Shown here in pieces: positions 7,731 to 16,791 of a stretch of DNA of 32,587 bases. The stretch's first letter is position 1. The number at the start of each line of letters is the position of its first letter. Position numbers and translations under genes: made by a program. This DNA comes from Deltaproteobacteria bacterium (GTDB taxonomy: Bacteria; Desulfobacterota; Syntrophia; Syntrophales; UBA8958), in contig JAKQIZ010000101.1 of assembly GCA_029561465.1 (NCBI GenBank), positions 1 to 32,587 of the forward strand. Reading direction: 5' to 3'. The notes under the pieces were generated by a model, which was not told the DNA's origin, did no database searches, and saw nothing but the letters and a program-made list of their open reading frames with translations.

Positions 7731-9821
7731 TCAGTCTTCTAACTGTCGCTGGGCAAAGAAGATCCGGGCATCCACCAGGGAAACCCCCTTGCCGGCTGGA
7801 TGGACGATCACGGGGTTGAGGTCCAGTTCGGCGATTTCCGGGGTGGCGGCCAGGAGGGTGGAAACCCGGCAGATCACCTCCTCCAGGGCCGCGATATCGG
7901 CGGCTTCCCGCCCCCGGAAACCTCTGAGGAGCGGATAGGCCTTCAACTCGGCGACCATGTCCGCCGCCTCGGCCTTGGTCACCGGCGCCAGGCGGATAGC
8001 CGTGTCCTTGAAGACCTCAATGAAGATACCCCCCAGCCCCACCATGACCACGGGACCGAACACCGGGTCCCGGCGCCCGCCGACAAAGCATTCCACGCCC
8101 GGCCCCGCCATTTCTTGGATCAGGAATCCGTCGGCGATGGAGGCGAATCGCTCCGCCATCTCCCCCAGGACCTTGCGGAGGGACCTCCGCGTTCGGACGG
8201 AGAGCCGCACCCCGCCCACGTCGGTCTTGTGGGAGGCCTCCCGGGAAAGGAGTTTCACCGCTACAGGAAAACGGACGGCAAGGGTCTCCCCTTCCTCGGG
8301 ACGGCGGACGGTCCAGGCCGGCGCTGGCGTGAGTCCCGCCGCCCGGCAGATTTCCAGGGCCTCGTCCGTCCAGGGGATCCGCCGTTCCCGGCGGCAGCGC
8401 TCCCGGACGGCAGCAATGCGCGCCTCGTCCAGGGAGATCGGCGGCGGTGCGCCCCGGTTATCCCGCCGGGTCTTCCGTTCGTGATAGGTCGCCGACATAT
8501 CGAGGGCCGCGGCGGCCTGTGTGGGAGAGGTGAAGATGGGATAGGGCTGGCTCCGGGCGACGTCAAGAAGCTCCGCGGGTTCGGAGAGCATGGCCACAGC
8601 CACGGGCTTTCCGTATTGATCGACGAGTTTGGCTACCCCGGCGAGGAAGGTCCGGGACATCTGCGCCTCATAGGCGGAGGCGTAGAGGTGATTGAAAAGA
8701 ACCCCGTCGATGTTGTCCAGTTTCAGGGTTTCCTCGAGGATGCCGGTAAAGATCGTGTAATCGAAGATCTCGCCCAAATCCAGGGGATTCTGGTGGGCGA
8801 TGACCCGGGTGTGGTAAAGGGTCTTGAGCTTTTTTAGAAAGGCTGACGGGAAGGGCGCCATGTCAAAGCCGTATTTGTCGCAGGCGTCGGCGGAAAGCAC
8901 GGCATGACCGCCGGACCGGGACAGGACGGCGACGCGCCGGCCCTTCATCAGGGGCAGGCGGATGATCTTGATGGCATTGAGGAATTCCCCCTCGTCCTCG
9001 GCTCGGATAACGGCGGCCTGGCGGAACATGCCGTTCACGACGTCATCACCGGCAGATAGGGCCGTGGTATGAGACTGGGCGATCTTTGCGCTCATCTCGC
9101 TCCGGTTTGATTTCTGTACAATGATGGGCTTGTGGGAACCCATGGCCAGATCATGGAACATCCGGCCCCTACTGAAACCCTCCAGGTACAATGTAACAAC
9201 GTCCGTTTCCTCGTCCATGAGAAAATATTCAAGAAAATCAACCTCATCCAATTGGAGTTTGTTGCCGACGGCGACAAATTTCCCGGGAATGATGGCGTTC
9301 TCAGGCAGGGCATGGAGATAGGTCCCGCCGACACCCCCACTCTGGGCAATCATGGCCAACCGGCCTCCGGAGGGAGGAGCCTTGAAGAAGGCGAAGGGCA
9401 TCATCATCTTGATGTCGAAATTCACCGTCCCCACGCAGTTGGGACCGATGAACCTGATCCCGTGTCTGGCGGCGGCATCCAGGACCTCCTGCTCCAGGGA
9501 ATGGTCACCGTGGGCGTATTCACTGAAACCGCTGGATTCGATAACCACCCGCCGGATGCCTTTCCGGCCACAATCTTCCAGGAGGGCGGGAATTGTCCTG
9601 GCTGGCGTGAGCATGATCGCCACCTCGGGGATTTCGGGCAGATCGTCGATCTGGGTGTACACGGGTATCCCGGCCACCTCTCCCGCCTGTGAACCCACGC
9701 CGTAAAGTCTGCCCTGATAGCCGCACTGCTTGTTGTTGAGGAGGATGATCTGCCCCAGGTTCATCTTCGTGGCCGATGCTCCGACCACCACCATGCTTTT
9801 GGGATAAAAAAACGATTTCAT
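7731..9821 (-). CDS. Acyl-CoA synthetase, NDP-forming (acetyl-CoA synthetase ADP-forming family)
   Basis: A 696-residue fused alpha-beta enzyme, the usual length for single-chain members. An N-terminal CoA-binding fold (VVVGAS at 11-16, GPNC at 127-130) is followed by the succinyl-CoA-ligase-like domain with the phosphorylated-His region SHTTALSAGDD (His251). The C-terminal ATP-grasp domain has AVKLLSREASHKTDVGGV. The family interconverts acyl-CoA plus ADP and phosphate with free acid plus CoA plus ATP, which conserves energy in fermenting or syntrophic bacteria. The acyl substrate cannot be read from sequence. ATG at 9819-9821 is well placed downstream of a clear promoter. It is divergent from the CoA-transferase/GNAT fusion, suggesting a joint role in acyl-CoA turnover. 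Confidence 0.93.
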   Translation of the reverse strand: MKSFFYPKSMVVVGASATKMNLGQIILLNNKQCGYQGRLYGVGSQAGEVAGIPVYTQIDDLPEIPEVAIMLTPARTIPALLEDCGRKGIRRVVIESSGFSEYAHGDHSLEQEVLDAAARHGIRFIGPNCVGTVNFDIKMMMPFAFFKAPPSGGRLAMIAQSGGVGGTYLHALPENAIIPGKFVAVGNKLQLDEVDFLEYFLMDEETDVVTLYLEGFSRGRMFHDLAMGSHKPIIVQKSNRSEMSAKIAQSHTTALSAGDDVVNGMFRQAAVIRAEDEGEFLNAIKIIRLPLMKGRRVAVLSRSGGHAVLSADACDKYGFDMAPFPSAFLKKLKTLYHTRVIAHQNPLDLGEIFDYTIFTGILEETLKLDNIDGVLFNHLYASAYEAQMSRTFLAGVAKLVDQYGKPVAVAMLSEPAELLDVARSQPYPIFTSPTQAAAALDMSATYHERKTRRDNRGAPPPISLDEARIAAVRERCRRERRIPWTDEALEICRAAGLTPAPAWTVRRPEEGETLAVRFPVAVKLLSREASHKTDVGGVRLSVRTRRSLRKVLGEMAERFASIADGFLIQEMAGPGVECFVGGRRDPVFGPVVMVGLGGIFIEVFKDTAIRLAPVTKAEAADMVAELKAYPLLRGFRGREAADIAALEEVICRVSTLLAATPEIAELDLNPVIVHPAGKGVSLVDARIFFAQRQLED

Positions 9822-9905
9822 TATGTTACCGCCATAAGAGTCAATTGTTTCCGGCCTTACCCGCCACGGGACGGAGAACCGGCGGGGCCTTCATGGCCCG
9901 GAACT

Positions 9906-9934
9906 CCTATAAATAAATCCCCTGTCCATGTCAA
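9906..9934 (-). promoter_or_regulatory. Promoter of the acyl-CoA synthetase gene
   Basis: On the - strand a perfect TTGACA (complement of 9929-9934) and TATAGG (complement of 9906-9911) are 17 nt apart, the ideal sigma-70 spacing. Transcription would begin near 9899. Confidence 0.6.
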
Positions 9935-10027
9935 TCCTTCGTTTGTCCCGAAGAGGCGCAGGACATCATGACCCCTTCCGGAGGAGGCGGTGCCGTGGTT
10001 TCGCCCCGCCCCGTTCATGGTTTCACC

Positions 10028-10055
10028 TTGACATCTCATCCATTTATGCGAAAAT
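10028..10055 (+). promoter_or_regulatory. Putative promoter of the CoA-transferase/GNAT gene
   Basis: A perfect TTGACA (10028-10033) is followed after 16 nt by GAAAAT (10050-10055, 4/6 match). The -10 element is weak, so the assignment is tentative. Confidence 0.4.
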
Positions 10056-10140
10056 GGGCTTACGGTGGCAAATCCCGATCTTACCTTCCCTCGGCGCCGG
10101 CCCCGGAACAACATATTTCTTTCGAGCGAGGAATAAGATT

Positions 10141-12015
10141 ATGTCGTTGGAGAAATGGAAGACCCTTTATCCGGATAAATTCGTCCCGGAAGCGGAGATC
10201 TTCAGTCACATCCACCGGGGGGACACCATCTTCATCGGCTCGGCCTGCGCCGAACCCCAGCATCTGGTCCAAGGTCTGATCCGTTATGTAAAGTCTTACC
10301 CCAAGGCCTTTTTCGACGCCGAAGTAATCCATATCCGTTCCCTCGGCGTGGCCCCGTATGCCACGGAGAAATTCAAGCAGAACTTCCGCCACAACTCCTT
10401 CTTCATCGGCGACAGCACCCGGGACGCGGTCAACAAGGGCGTCGCCGATTACACCCCCGTCCTTCTCTCGGAAACGCCGGAGTTGTTCCGCCGGGGGCTG
10501 GCCCGGGTTGACATTGCCCTCATCCAGACCTCCCTCCCGGACGAGCACGGCTATCTAAGCCTGGGCATCAGCGTTGACATCGTCAAAGCCGCCGCCGAGG
10601 AGGCCAAGATCGTCGTCGCCCAGGTAAACCATTTCATGCCCCGGGTCCACGGCGACTCCTTCATCCATATCCGGGACATCGATTATATCGTCCCTTATGA
10701 CGAGCTCCTCCTGGAATACACCAAAGGGGTCAACTCGGAGATCGTCATGGGGATCGGCAAGTACGTCGCCCGCCTCGTGGAGGACGGGGACACCATCCAG
10801 GTGGGCTACGGCAGCATCCCCAACGCCGTCCTGGCCAATCTCAAGGACAAGCGGCATCTCGGGGTCCACACGGAACTGATCGGCGACGGGATCATCGAAC
10901 TCATGAAGACGGGGGTCATCGACAACTCCAAAAAGACCCTCAATCCCGGCAAAACGGTAACGACCTTCTGCCTCGGTAATCAGGACACCTACCGTTATCT
11001 CCATGACAACCCGGCCATCGAGTTTCGGACTATCGACTACACCAACAACCCCATGATCATCGCCCGGCACGACCGGATGACGGCCATCAACAGCGCCCTG
11101 GAGATCGACTTGACCGGTCAGGCCACGGCGGAGTCCATCGGCCGGATCTTTCACAGCGGCGTAGGCGGCCAGGCTGATTTCATGCGGGGGGCCGTCCTGT
11201 CCAGGGGGGGCAAGTCAATCCTCACCCTCCAGTCCACCGCCGCCTGCGATGTCGTATCCCGCATCGTCCCCATGCTCCGGGAAGGTTCCGGGGTCACCCT
11301 GACCCGGGGGGACATCCACTACGTCGTCACGGAGTACGGAATCGCCTACCTCCACGGCAAGAGCATCCGGGAACGGGCCATGGAACTCATCGGCATCGCC
11401 CATCCCAAGTTCCGCCCCTGGCTCATCGACGAGGCCAAGAAGCTGGGGCTCATCTACCGGGACCAGGCCTTCATCCCCGGCGTCCGGGGGGAATACCCCG
11501 AGCACCTGGAGACCTACCGGACCACGAAGAAGGGGATCAACATCCTCTTTCGTCCCATCAAAATCAGCGACGAACCCCTCCTCAAAGACTTCATCTACTC
11601 CCTCTCCGATCAGAGCCTCTACCGCCGCTTCATGTCGGCCCGGAAGGACATGCCCCACGAGGCTCTTCAGAAACTGGTAATCATAGATTATACAGTTGAA
11701 ATGGCCATCCTGGCCATCATGTTCCGGGAGAAGGCGGAGGAGATCGTCGGCGTGGGCCGATACTACATCGACGAAACGGCCCATGCGGCGGAAGTGGCTT
11801 TTGCTGTAAAGGATACCCACCATCGCATGGGCATCGGGACGGAACTGCTAGCCTACCTGACCTATCTGGCCAAAAGACAGGGGCTGTTGGGTTTCACGGC
11901 GGAGGTCCTCTCGGAGAACCAGCCCATGCTCCACACCTTCGAGCAGGGAGGTTTCGACCTGGAGAGGAAAAACGTCGCCGGCCTCTGGGAGCTCAAGATG
12001 ACGTTCCGGGAATAG
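10141..12015 (+). CDS. Acetyl-CoA hydrolase/transferase fused to a GNAT acetyltransferase
   Basis: 624 residues. About 1-465 form an acetyl-CoA hydrolase/4-hydroxybutyrate CoA-transferase domain, with GYGSIPNAVLANL followed by HTELIGDG; the Glu near residue 245 is the likely catalytic glutamate of family I CoA-transferases. About 470-624 form a GNAT domain with the acetyl-CoA pyrophosphate loop HHRMGIGTEL. The first half moves CoA between acyl groups or hydrolyses acyl-CoA; the second probably acetylates a protein or small molecule. The frame extends upstream to 9928, but ATG 10141 is preferred: GAGGA lies 8 nt before it, and the extension falls in the promoter region with no homology. It is divergent from the acyl-CoA synthetase, whose activity the GNAT domain might modify; that link is inference. 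Confidence 0.9.
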   Translation: MSLEKWKTLYPDKFVPEAEIFSHIHRGDTIFIGSACAEPQHLVQGLIRYVKSYPKAFFDAEVIHIRSLGVAPYATEKFKQNFRHNSFFIGDSTRDAVNKGVADYTPVLLSETPELFRRGLARVDIALIQTSLPDEHGYLSLGISVDIVKAAAEEAKIVVAQVNHFMPRVHGDSFIHIRDIDYIVPYDELLLEYTKGVNSEIVMGIGKYVARLVEDGDTIQVGYGSIPNAVLANLKDKRHLGVHTELIGDGIIELMKTGVIDNSKKTLNPGKTVTTFCLGNQDTYRYLHDNPAIEFRTIDYTNNPMIIARHDRMTAINSALEIDLTGQATAESIGRIFHSGVGGQADFMRGAVLSRGGKSILTLQSTAACDVVSRIVPMLREGSGVTLTRGDIHYVVTEYGIAYLHGKSIRERAMELIGIAHPKFRPWLIDEAKKLGLIYRDQAFIPGVRGEYPEHLETYRTTKKGINILFRPIKISDEPLLKDFIYSLSDQSLYRRFMSARKDMPHEALQKLVIIDYTVEMAILAIMFREKAEEIVGVGRYYIDETAHAAEVAFAVKDTHHRMGIGTELLAYLTYLAKRQGLLGFTAEVLSENQPMLHTFEQGGFDLERKNVAGLWELKMTFRE

Positions 12016-12040
12016 GGAAAACTTTATTTCTCGGCCTTTT

Positions 12041-13090
12041 TCAGTTCCGGGTTTGCAACCATGTTTGCAGGCGTCGCAGTCCCTCCGCCATGGAGACGCG
12101 GGGCTCGTAGCACAGTTCCCGCCGGGCGGCGCCGATGTCGAACCAATGGGTCGTAGCCAGTTCCTCGGCGAGGAAGCGGGTCATCCGGGGTTCCCCGGGC
12201 AGCTTCAGGACAAGATGGAGCCGCTCGATGACCCCCCCCATAAGGACCGCGACGGTTTTGGGGATTCCCCGACGGATCGGCGGGATCTCCGCCAGGGCCA
12301 GAATGCGGTTGACAAAATCCCAGAGATTCACGGGCTCGCCGTTGGAGATGAAATAGGGACGCCCCGCGGCCCAGGGATTCTCCGCCAGGGCCTGGGCGGC
12401 AAGGAGATGGGCGGCGGCGGCGTTGTCGATATAGGTGGTGTCGATGATGTTCTTTCCGTCACCGACACGGAGGATCTTGCCGGCCCGGGCCTGGGCGAGG
12501 ATGCGGGGAATGATCTGGGTGTCTCCCGGCCCCCAGATGAGGTGGGGACGGAGCGACAGGGTCCTCAGGGCGGGCCTGTCGGCTTCCAGAACCATTCTTT
12601 CCGCCTCCGCCTTCGTGGCCGTATAGGGGGAGCGGGGCCGGTCCGGATAGGGAACCGATTCATCGACTCCAGCCAGATCGGCATCGCCGAATACTACGCT
12701 GGCGGAGCTGGTAAAGACCAGCCGGCCCACGCCGGCGCGACCGCAGGCCGCCAGGATATTCTTCGTGCCGACCACATTGGGGCGGTAAAAGGAGTCGAAA
12801 TCCCCCCATACCCCCGCCCGGGCGGCGTTGTGAAAGACGACGGCACAGTCCGCGCAGGCCCGCCGCACCGCCTCGGGATCCGCCAGGTCGCCCCGGATCA
12901 CTTCCACTCCCCGGCGCCGCAGCTCCGGATAGTCACTCCGAGCAAAACTCCGGACGGCGTAACCCGCCGCCAGAAGGTGGGAGACGATGGCGCCGCCCAA
13001 AAACCCGCCGCCGCCGGTCACCAGGGCCACCGATCCCCGCGCCGCTCTTGCCGGTGAGTCTCCTTTTATTTCTCCGGCATTAACGGGCAT
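12041..13090 (-). CDS. oleD: OleD, NAD(P)-dependent 2-alkyl-3-ketoalkanoic acid reductase
   Basis: An extended short-chain dehydrogenase/epimerase-like protein of about 349 residues. The Rossmann motif GGGGFLGGAIV is near the N-terminus; the active-site YxxxK occurs in SPYTATKAEAERMV, with the partner Ser in FTSSASVVFG. Family members in ole clusters reduce the beta-keto acid made by OleA to a beta-hydroxy acid. Its place as last gene of an oleA-B-C-D series, 36 bp after the oleC-like gene, is the main argument for OleD over a generic 3-beta-hydroxysteroid dehydrogenase-like enzyme. ATG 13088-13090 is chosen; a TTG 18 nt upstream is also open. Neither has a clear ribosome-binding site, so translation may depend on coupling. 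It converges with the CoA-transferase gene, 25 bp away. Confidence 0.85.
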   Translation of the reverse strand: MPVNAGEIKGDSPARAARGSVALVTGGGGFLGGAIVSHLLAAGYAVRSFARSDYPELRRRGVEVIRGDLADPEAVRRACADCAVVFHNAARAGVWGDFDSFYRPNVVGTKNILAACGRAGVGRLVFTSSASVVFGDADLAGVDESVPYPDRPRSPYTATKAEAERMVLEADRPALRTLSLRPHLIWGPGDTQIIPRILAQARAGKILRVGDGKNIIDTTYIDNAAAAHLLAAQALAENPWAAGRPYFISNGEPVNLWDFVNRILALAEIPPIRRGIPKTVAVLMGGVIERLHLVLKLPGEPRMTRFLAEELATTHWFDIGAARRELCYEPRVSMAEGLRRLQTWLQTRN

Positions 13091-13126
13091 AGGGGCACCA
13101 AAGGGCAAAGAGGAAGGTTCTCAACG

Positions 13127-14800
13127 TCATTTCAGCCGTTCCTCCGCCCAGACGGTGAGCTTTTCCCGGAAGATCTTGGCGTTGTGGCGGATATCCACGG
13201 GGAATCCGTGATGGTATAGCACGGTATTTATCATCCTGGTGATGGCGTTGTCCCGGGCAATCGCCAGGAGTTCCTCCGTCAAGCGGTCCTTATCACGACC
13301 ACTGTCTCCGGCCTTCAGTTCGATGATGATGACCGGCCGTTTGTTTCCCGAGACGCCCACCCCCACCAGGGCCGAACGTCTTACCCGGGGATGGCGGTTG
13401 AAGAGGGCTTCACAGGGGATGGTATAGAGGGTGCCGCCGGCTGTTTCCACCCGATGTGCCTTCCGGCCGCAGAACCACAGCCGTCCCTTGTCGTCCAGAT
13501 ACCCCACATCGCCCATCCGATGCCAGACACCGCCGTCGTCGTCCCGCATCTTCGCCAGCAGAGTCGCCTTGGGATTCTGGAAATATTCCTTGGTCGTTAC
13601 AGGTCCCCTGACGGCGATCTCCCCAATATGTCCCGGCGGGAGGATTACGGCTTCTCGGATCCGGGACAGGGGTTCCTCGGTTATACCGATGATTCGGACT
13701 TCCATACCCGCCAGCGGCCGGCCGACGCAGGTCCCACCCCCACTTTCGGAAATCTTACGGGTCTCCGTCAGGACCTCCCGGCTGTCGATATCGCTCACCG
13801 GCAGCACTTCCGTGGCGCCGTAAGGGGTATGGATCCGGGCATCGGCGGGCAGCAGGCAATGCACGGCCTCCATGAGGTCGGGCCGTACCGGGGCGCCGGC
13901 GGTTATGATCCGTTTGACGGCGGGAAGTTTCTTGCCCGTCTCGGCCCCGTAGCGAGCCAGGTTCTCCAGCAGGGCCGGGGAGCCATACATGCTCTTGCAG
14001 TTGTGGGTCTCCAGGGCGTGGATGATCTTCCGGGGGTCCGCCTGGGCCGGCCGGGTGGGGTCCATATCGGGGATGACGGAGGTCATCCCCAAAACGGCGT
14101 CGAAGAGAGAAAAGAGCGGGAAGGTCGCCAGATCCACCTCATCCCGACCGTAACCGAAATGGGTACTCAGATAGCGCACCTGGGCGTCGAACATCCCATG
14201 TTCGTAAACGACACCCTTGGGGGGACCGGTGCTCCCGGTGGTGAAGAAGATCGCCGCCCGTTCGCCGGGATGCGCGGGTACGGGCGTGAAGGGACGCCAG
14301 GGCCCGCGGCGGAAATCGTCCAGGGTATAGCCGCCCCAGAACAGGCGCCGACCAACGGTAATTTTTACCTTTACCGTGGAGAATTTTCCCGGCGAGAGAA
14401 CGCGCAGTATATGGGCCAGAGGAATCCCGATAAAGGCCTCGGCGCTTATGGAAGAAAGGTTTTCCACGAGTTTCTGCCGGCCCATGCCGGGATCGATCAT
14501 CACCGGGACGGCCCCGACTCGGAAGAGGGCGAAGGTGACGGCGAACAGCTCCAGGGACGGCCGCACCATCAGGATCGTCTTTACCCCCTTGACAATCCCC
14601 GCTTGGTGAAAACCATGGGCAAGGCGGTCCGCCTCCTCCTCCAGTTCCCGGAAGGTCCAGTGGATAAAATCATGTGCCCCGGGCGCGGCCGGGCAGATCA
14701 CCGCCTTTTTATCCGGCATGAGGTGTGCGACACGGGTGAGATGCTCGCTGAGGTTCGCGGTGGCAACGGTTTTATCTTCCACTTCCTCTACCCTTCCCAC
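13127..14800 (-). CDS. oleC: OleC, beta-lactone synthetase (AMP-dependent ligase superfamily)
   Basis: A 557-residue ANL-superfamily enzyme. Visible motifs include the phosphate loop FTTGSTGPPKGVVY, the YGATE adenylate motif, GDVGYLDDKGRLWFCGR and a C-terminal HGFPVDIRHNAKIFREKL with the late catalytic Lys. The HGFPVDIRHNAKI ending is typical of OleC proteins, which use ATP to close a beta-hydroxy acid into a beta-lactone with release of AMP. The start is GTG (complement of 14798-14800) with GGAGG 9 nt upstream. It is followed 36 bp later by the oleD-like gene and preceded by the oleB-like gene. An ordinary fatty-acyl-CoA ligase is less likely given the context. Confidence 0.88.
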   Translation of the reverse strand: MGRVEEVEDKTVATANLSEHLTRVAHLMPDKKAVICPAAPGAHDFIHWTFRELEEEADRLAHGFHQAGIVKGVKTILMVRPSLELFAVTFALFRVGAVPVMIDPGMGRQKLVENLSSISAEAFIGIPLAHILRVLSPGKFSTVKVKITVGRRLFWGGYTLDDFRRGPWRPFTPVPAHPGERAAIFFTTGSTGPPKGVVYEHGMFDAQVRYLSTHFGYGRDEVDLATFPLFSLFDAVLGMTSVIPDMDPTRPAQADPRKIIHALETHNCKSMYGSPALLENLARYGAETGKKLPAVKRIITAGAPVRPDLMEAVHCLLPADARIHTPYGATEVLPVSDIDSREVLTETRKISESGGGTCVGRPLAGMEVRIIGITEEPLSRIREAVILPPGHIGEIAVRGPVTTKEYFQNPKATLLAKMRDDDGGVWHRMGDVGYLDDKGRLWFCGRKAHRVETAGGTLYTIPCEALFNRHPRVRRSALVGVGVSGNKRPVIIIELKAGDSGRDKDRLTEELLAIARDNAITRMINTVLYHHGFPVDIRHNAKIFREKLTVWAEERLK

Positions 14801-14869
14801 GGGTCCGCGCCTCCATCCGGAAGCGTTGCCCCGATCGCGAAGTACGGCCGGGGCGGCCCAGTAAAATTT

Positions 14870-15817
14870 TTACGTCATAAGCGGATGCCGCTCTAAAAAA
14901 TCCCTGATCAGGGCTACGACTGTCTCGCCTTCGTCTTCGAGTATGTAATGCCCTCCCCGGGGAAAGACATGGACCTCCGCCTCGGGAAACCGCCGTCGCC
15001 ATTCCGCCAGAGCGACCTCATCGAAGACGAAGTCCTTTTGCCCCCAACAGATCATCATGGGGATCCCACCCAGAAGATGGAGGTGCTCGTCCGTCCATTG
15101 GGTGAGCGGATAGCTCCGGTCCCCTGGATATAGAGGGATGTCTTGAACAAATCGCAGGGTGGCGATCCGGTTTTTCCAGGTATTGTAAGGGGCGGTGAGT
15201 CCCGTGCGCACATCCGCCGGCATGTCCTTTTCCACGCCCAGGAAGGTTGCCAGATAAGAAAAGGCATTCAAACCCCGGACCAAAAGAGCCGGCAGGACCG
15301 GGAAGTGACGGAGGAAAGACAACTGCCAGGGGATGCCTTTGTCCGGTGGAATGACAAAGGCCCAGGTATTGAGGATCACGATCCGGGCGATCCGCTCCGG
15401 GCGCCGGGCCGCGCAGGCCATGCCGATCATCCCCCCCCAGTCATGAACGATGAGCGTTACGTTATTCTTAAGATCCAGATAATCCAGGAAGGATTCCATA
15501 TTGTCCACGTGACTTGTCAAAGTATAGGTAAAATCCTTCTCCGACGGGCGGGAGGAAAGTCCGCAACCGACATGATCGGGAACGATTACCCGGTAATCGG
15601 GACGGAGGGCCTTCACGATCTCCCGGTAATAAAAGGACCAGGTGGGATTGCCATGGACGGCTACCACCGGATCGCCCTGCCCTTCATCAAGATAGTGGTA
15701 AATAAACCCCGGAGCCTTCAGCCAATAATCGGCAAAGGGATAAAGACGCCGATGCGGGGCAATATCAAAGGGGAGACTTATGTTATCGGCGTCGATATCG
15801 GCAGGCGTGAATCTCAT
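14870..15817 (-). CDS. oleB: OleB, beta-lactone decarboxylase (haloalkane-dehalogenase-like alpha/beta hydrolase)
   Basis: 315 residues with the alpha/beta-hydrolase fold of the haloalkane dehalogenase branch. The oxyanion motif VHGNPTWSFYYR, the nucleophile elbow VHDWGGMIG (Asp nucleophile) and a C-terminal catalytic His in PRGGHYILED are all visible. OleB uses this Asp to open a beta-lactone and release CO2 and an alkene. Gene order between the ketosynthase pair and oleC supports OleB. The in-frame upstream TTG at 15847 would add 10 residues, but ATG at 15815-15817 is preferred; no strong ribosome-binding site is seen for either. True haloalkane dehalogenase activity cannot be excluded by sequence alone. 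Confidence 0.87.
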   Translation of the reverse strand: MRFTPADIDADNISLPFDIAPHRRLYPFADYWLKAPGFIYHYLDEGQGDPVVAVHGNPTWSFYYREIVKALRPDYRVIVPDHVGCGLSSRPSEKDFTYTLTSHVDNMESFLDYLDLKNNVTLIVHDWGGMIGMACAARRPERIARIVILNTWAFVIPPDKGIPWQLSFLRHFPVLPALLVRGLNAFSYLATFLGVEKDMPADVRTGLTAPYNTWKNRIATLRFVQDIPLYPGDRSYPLTQWTDEHLHLLGGIPMMICWGQKDFVFDEVALAEWRRRFPEAEVHVFPRGGHYILEDEGETVVALIRDFLERHPLMT

Positions 15818-15903
15818 CAGGACAATATCATCGATGACAAAAAACAATATAGATTTATACCCGGCTCAGGATCCCGGTCTCCGTCGCCGCCGGGAAACTA
15901 CCG

Positions 15904-16791
15904 TCAGGCCTGATTTCTGTATAGCGCCAGGGATGCCGTCAGTCCGGCGCCGACAGTCAGAAAGAGGCAGTTCTTCGCCGCGGCGAAGCGACCCGTACTC
16001 ATGGCTCGCTCCAGGGCAAAACCGATGCCGGCGGTGTGAACATCGGCGAGCTTATCGGTCACATCCACCAGTTTTAATTCCAGATCCCTCTTCTTTTTGA
16101 GCTCTTCCAGAAATCCCCGAGGACTCTGGGAGGGAATAACCAGGTCTATGTCCTTCATGGTAAGGGACAATTCCTTTAAAAAGGAATCGAGATTCTCCCG
16201 GGCAAACCGGGCACAAGAGGCGGCAAACCCTTCCGCCTGTTTCACAACGAGGATGTTGCGCATCTTGCCCTTATATTCCATCCATTCGATGCGCCCGGTC
16301 AGGTCGTCGATAAACCGGCCTTCCGTAGCCGTCCGGTAATGGAGAAACCCATGGCCCTCCGTGCCGCGGGACAGCAGAATCGCCGCCGCGGCCGGGGTAA
16401 AGTGGAAGCCCTCGGTTCTACCCGGCACCGGGTCGGCATCGGCGGTCACCACCATGCCGTAGTCGATGTCTCCGGAATGGAGATAGCCATCGACGACCAT
16501 CATGCCGGTGAGCATCCCGCAGCCACCGTTGGTCAAATCGAAGGAAAAGGTACTGCCGCCGCCGGCGAATATTTCGTTGGCCCCGATTTCCTTTTGAATC
16601 AGGGTGGCTATGGCCGGCTCCCCGATATTACGATCCCGATAGACCCCCGTGTTGACGAGCAATCCCAGCATATTGGGATCCAGACGGGTTTTTTTCAGAC
16701 ATTCTTTCGCCGCCCTGATCTCCATGTCGATAGACCCCCGACGGAAAAATCCGGGGGTGTTCAAAGCCACCGCTTCAATTTTCGATCCCAT
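15904..16791 (-). CDS. Second OleA-like (KAS III/thiolase-fold) subunit lacking catalytic His and Asn
   Basis: 295 residues, shorter than the roughly 340 of OleA because the N-terminal region before the first core strands is abbreviated. The segment TGVYRDRNIGEPA matches the OleA region that carries the catalytic Glu (here Glu58), and FDLTNGGCGMLTG carries Cys91. The position of the catalytic His reads VIPSQSPRG (Ser221 instead of His), and the Asn position reads DVHTAG (His252). It therefore probably cannot complete Claisen condensation alone. It overlaps the 3' end of the full OleA-like gene by 17 nt, with GGTGGAAA before its ATG, so the two are translationally coupled, suggesting a heterodimer like LstA/LstB (lipstatin) or NltA/NltB (nocardiolactone). 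It has its own Cys motif and fold, so it is not a fragment of its neighbour. Confidence 0.85.
   Translation of the reverse strand: MGSKIEAVALNTPGFFRRGSIDMEIRAAKECLKKTRLDPNMLGLLVNTGVYRDRNIGEPAIATLIQKEIGANEIFAGGGSTFSFDLTNGGCGMLTGMMVVDGYLHSGDIDYGMVVTADADPVPGRTEGFHFTPAAAAILLSRGTEGHGFLHYRTATEGRFIDDLTGRIEWMEYKGKMRNILVVKQAEGFAASCARFARENLDSFLKELSLTMKDIDLVIPSQSPRGFLEELKKKRDLELKLVDVTDKLADVHTAGIGFALERAMSTGRFAAAKNCLFLTVGAGLTASLALYRNQA

Larger units (their letters stand above)
9822..10140. other. Divergent promoter region
   Basis: These 319 bp separate the start codons of the acyl-CoA synthetase (-) and the CoA-transferase/GNAT gene (+). They hold one promoter-like pair for each direction, giving 5' leaders of about 78 nt on both sides. 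The frame of the + strand gene is open through part of this region, but the coding sequence proper begins at 10141. Confidence 0.6.

Noticed and set aside
9928-10140. Upstream extension of the CoA-transferase/GNAT frame
   Set aside because: It covers the divergent promoters, and the residues do not resemble the family. ATG 10141 has a good ribosome-binding site.
13391-14896. Long + strand frame (501 codons) opposite oleC
   Set aside because: Antisense shadow of the ligase gene, whose motifs are clear on the - strand.
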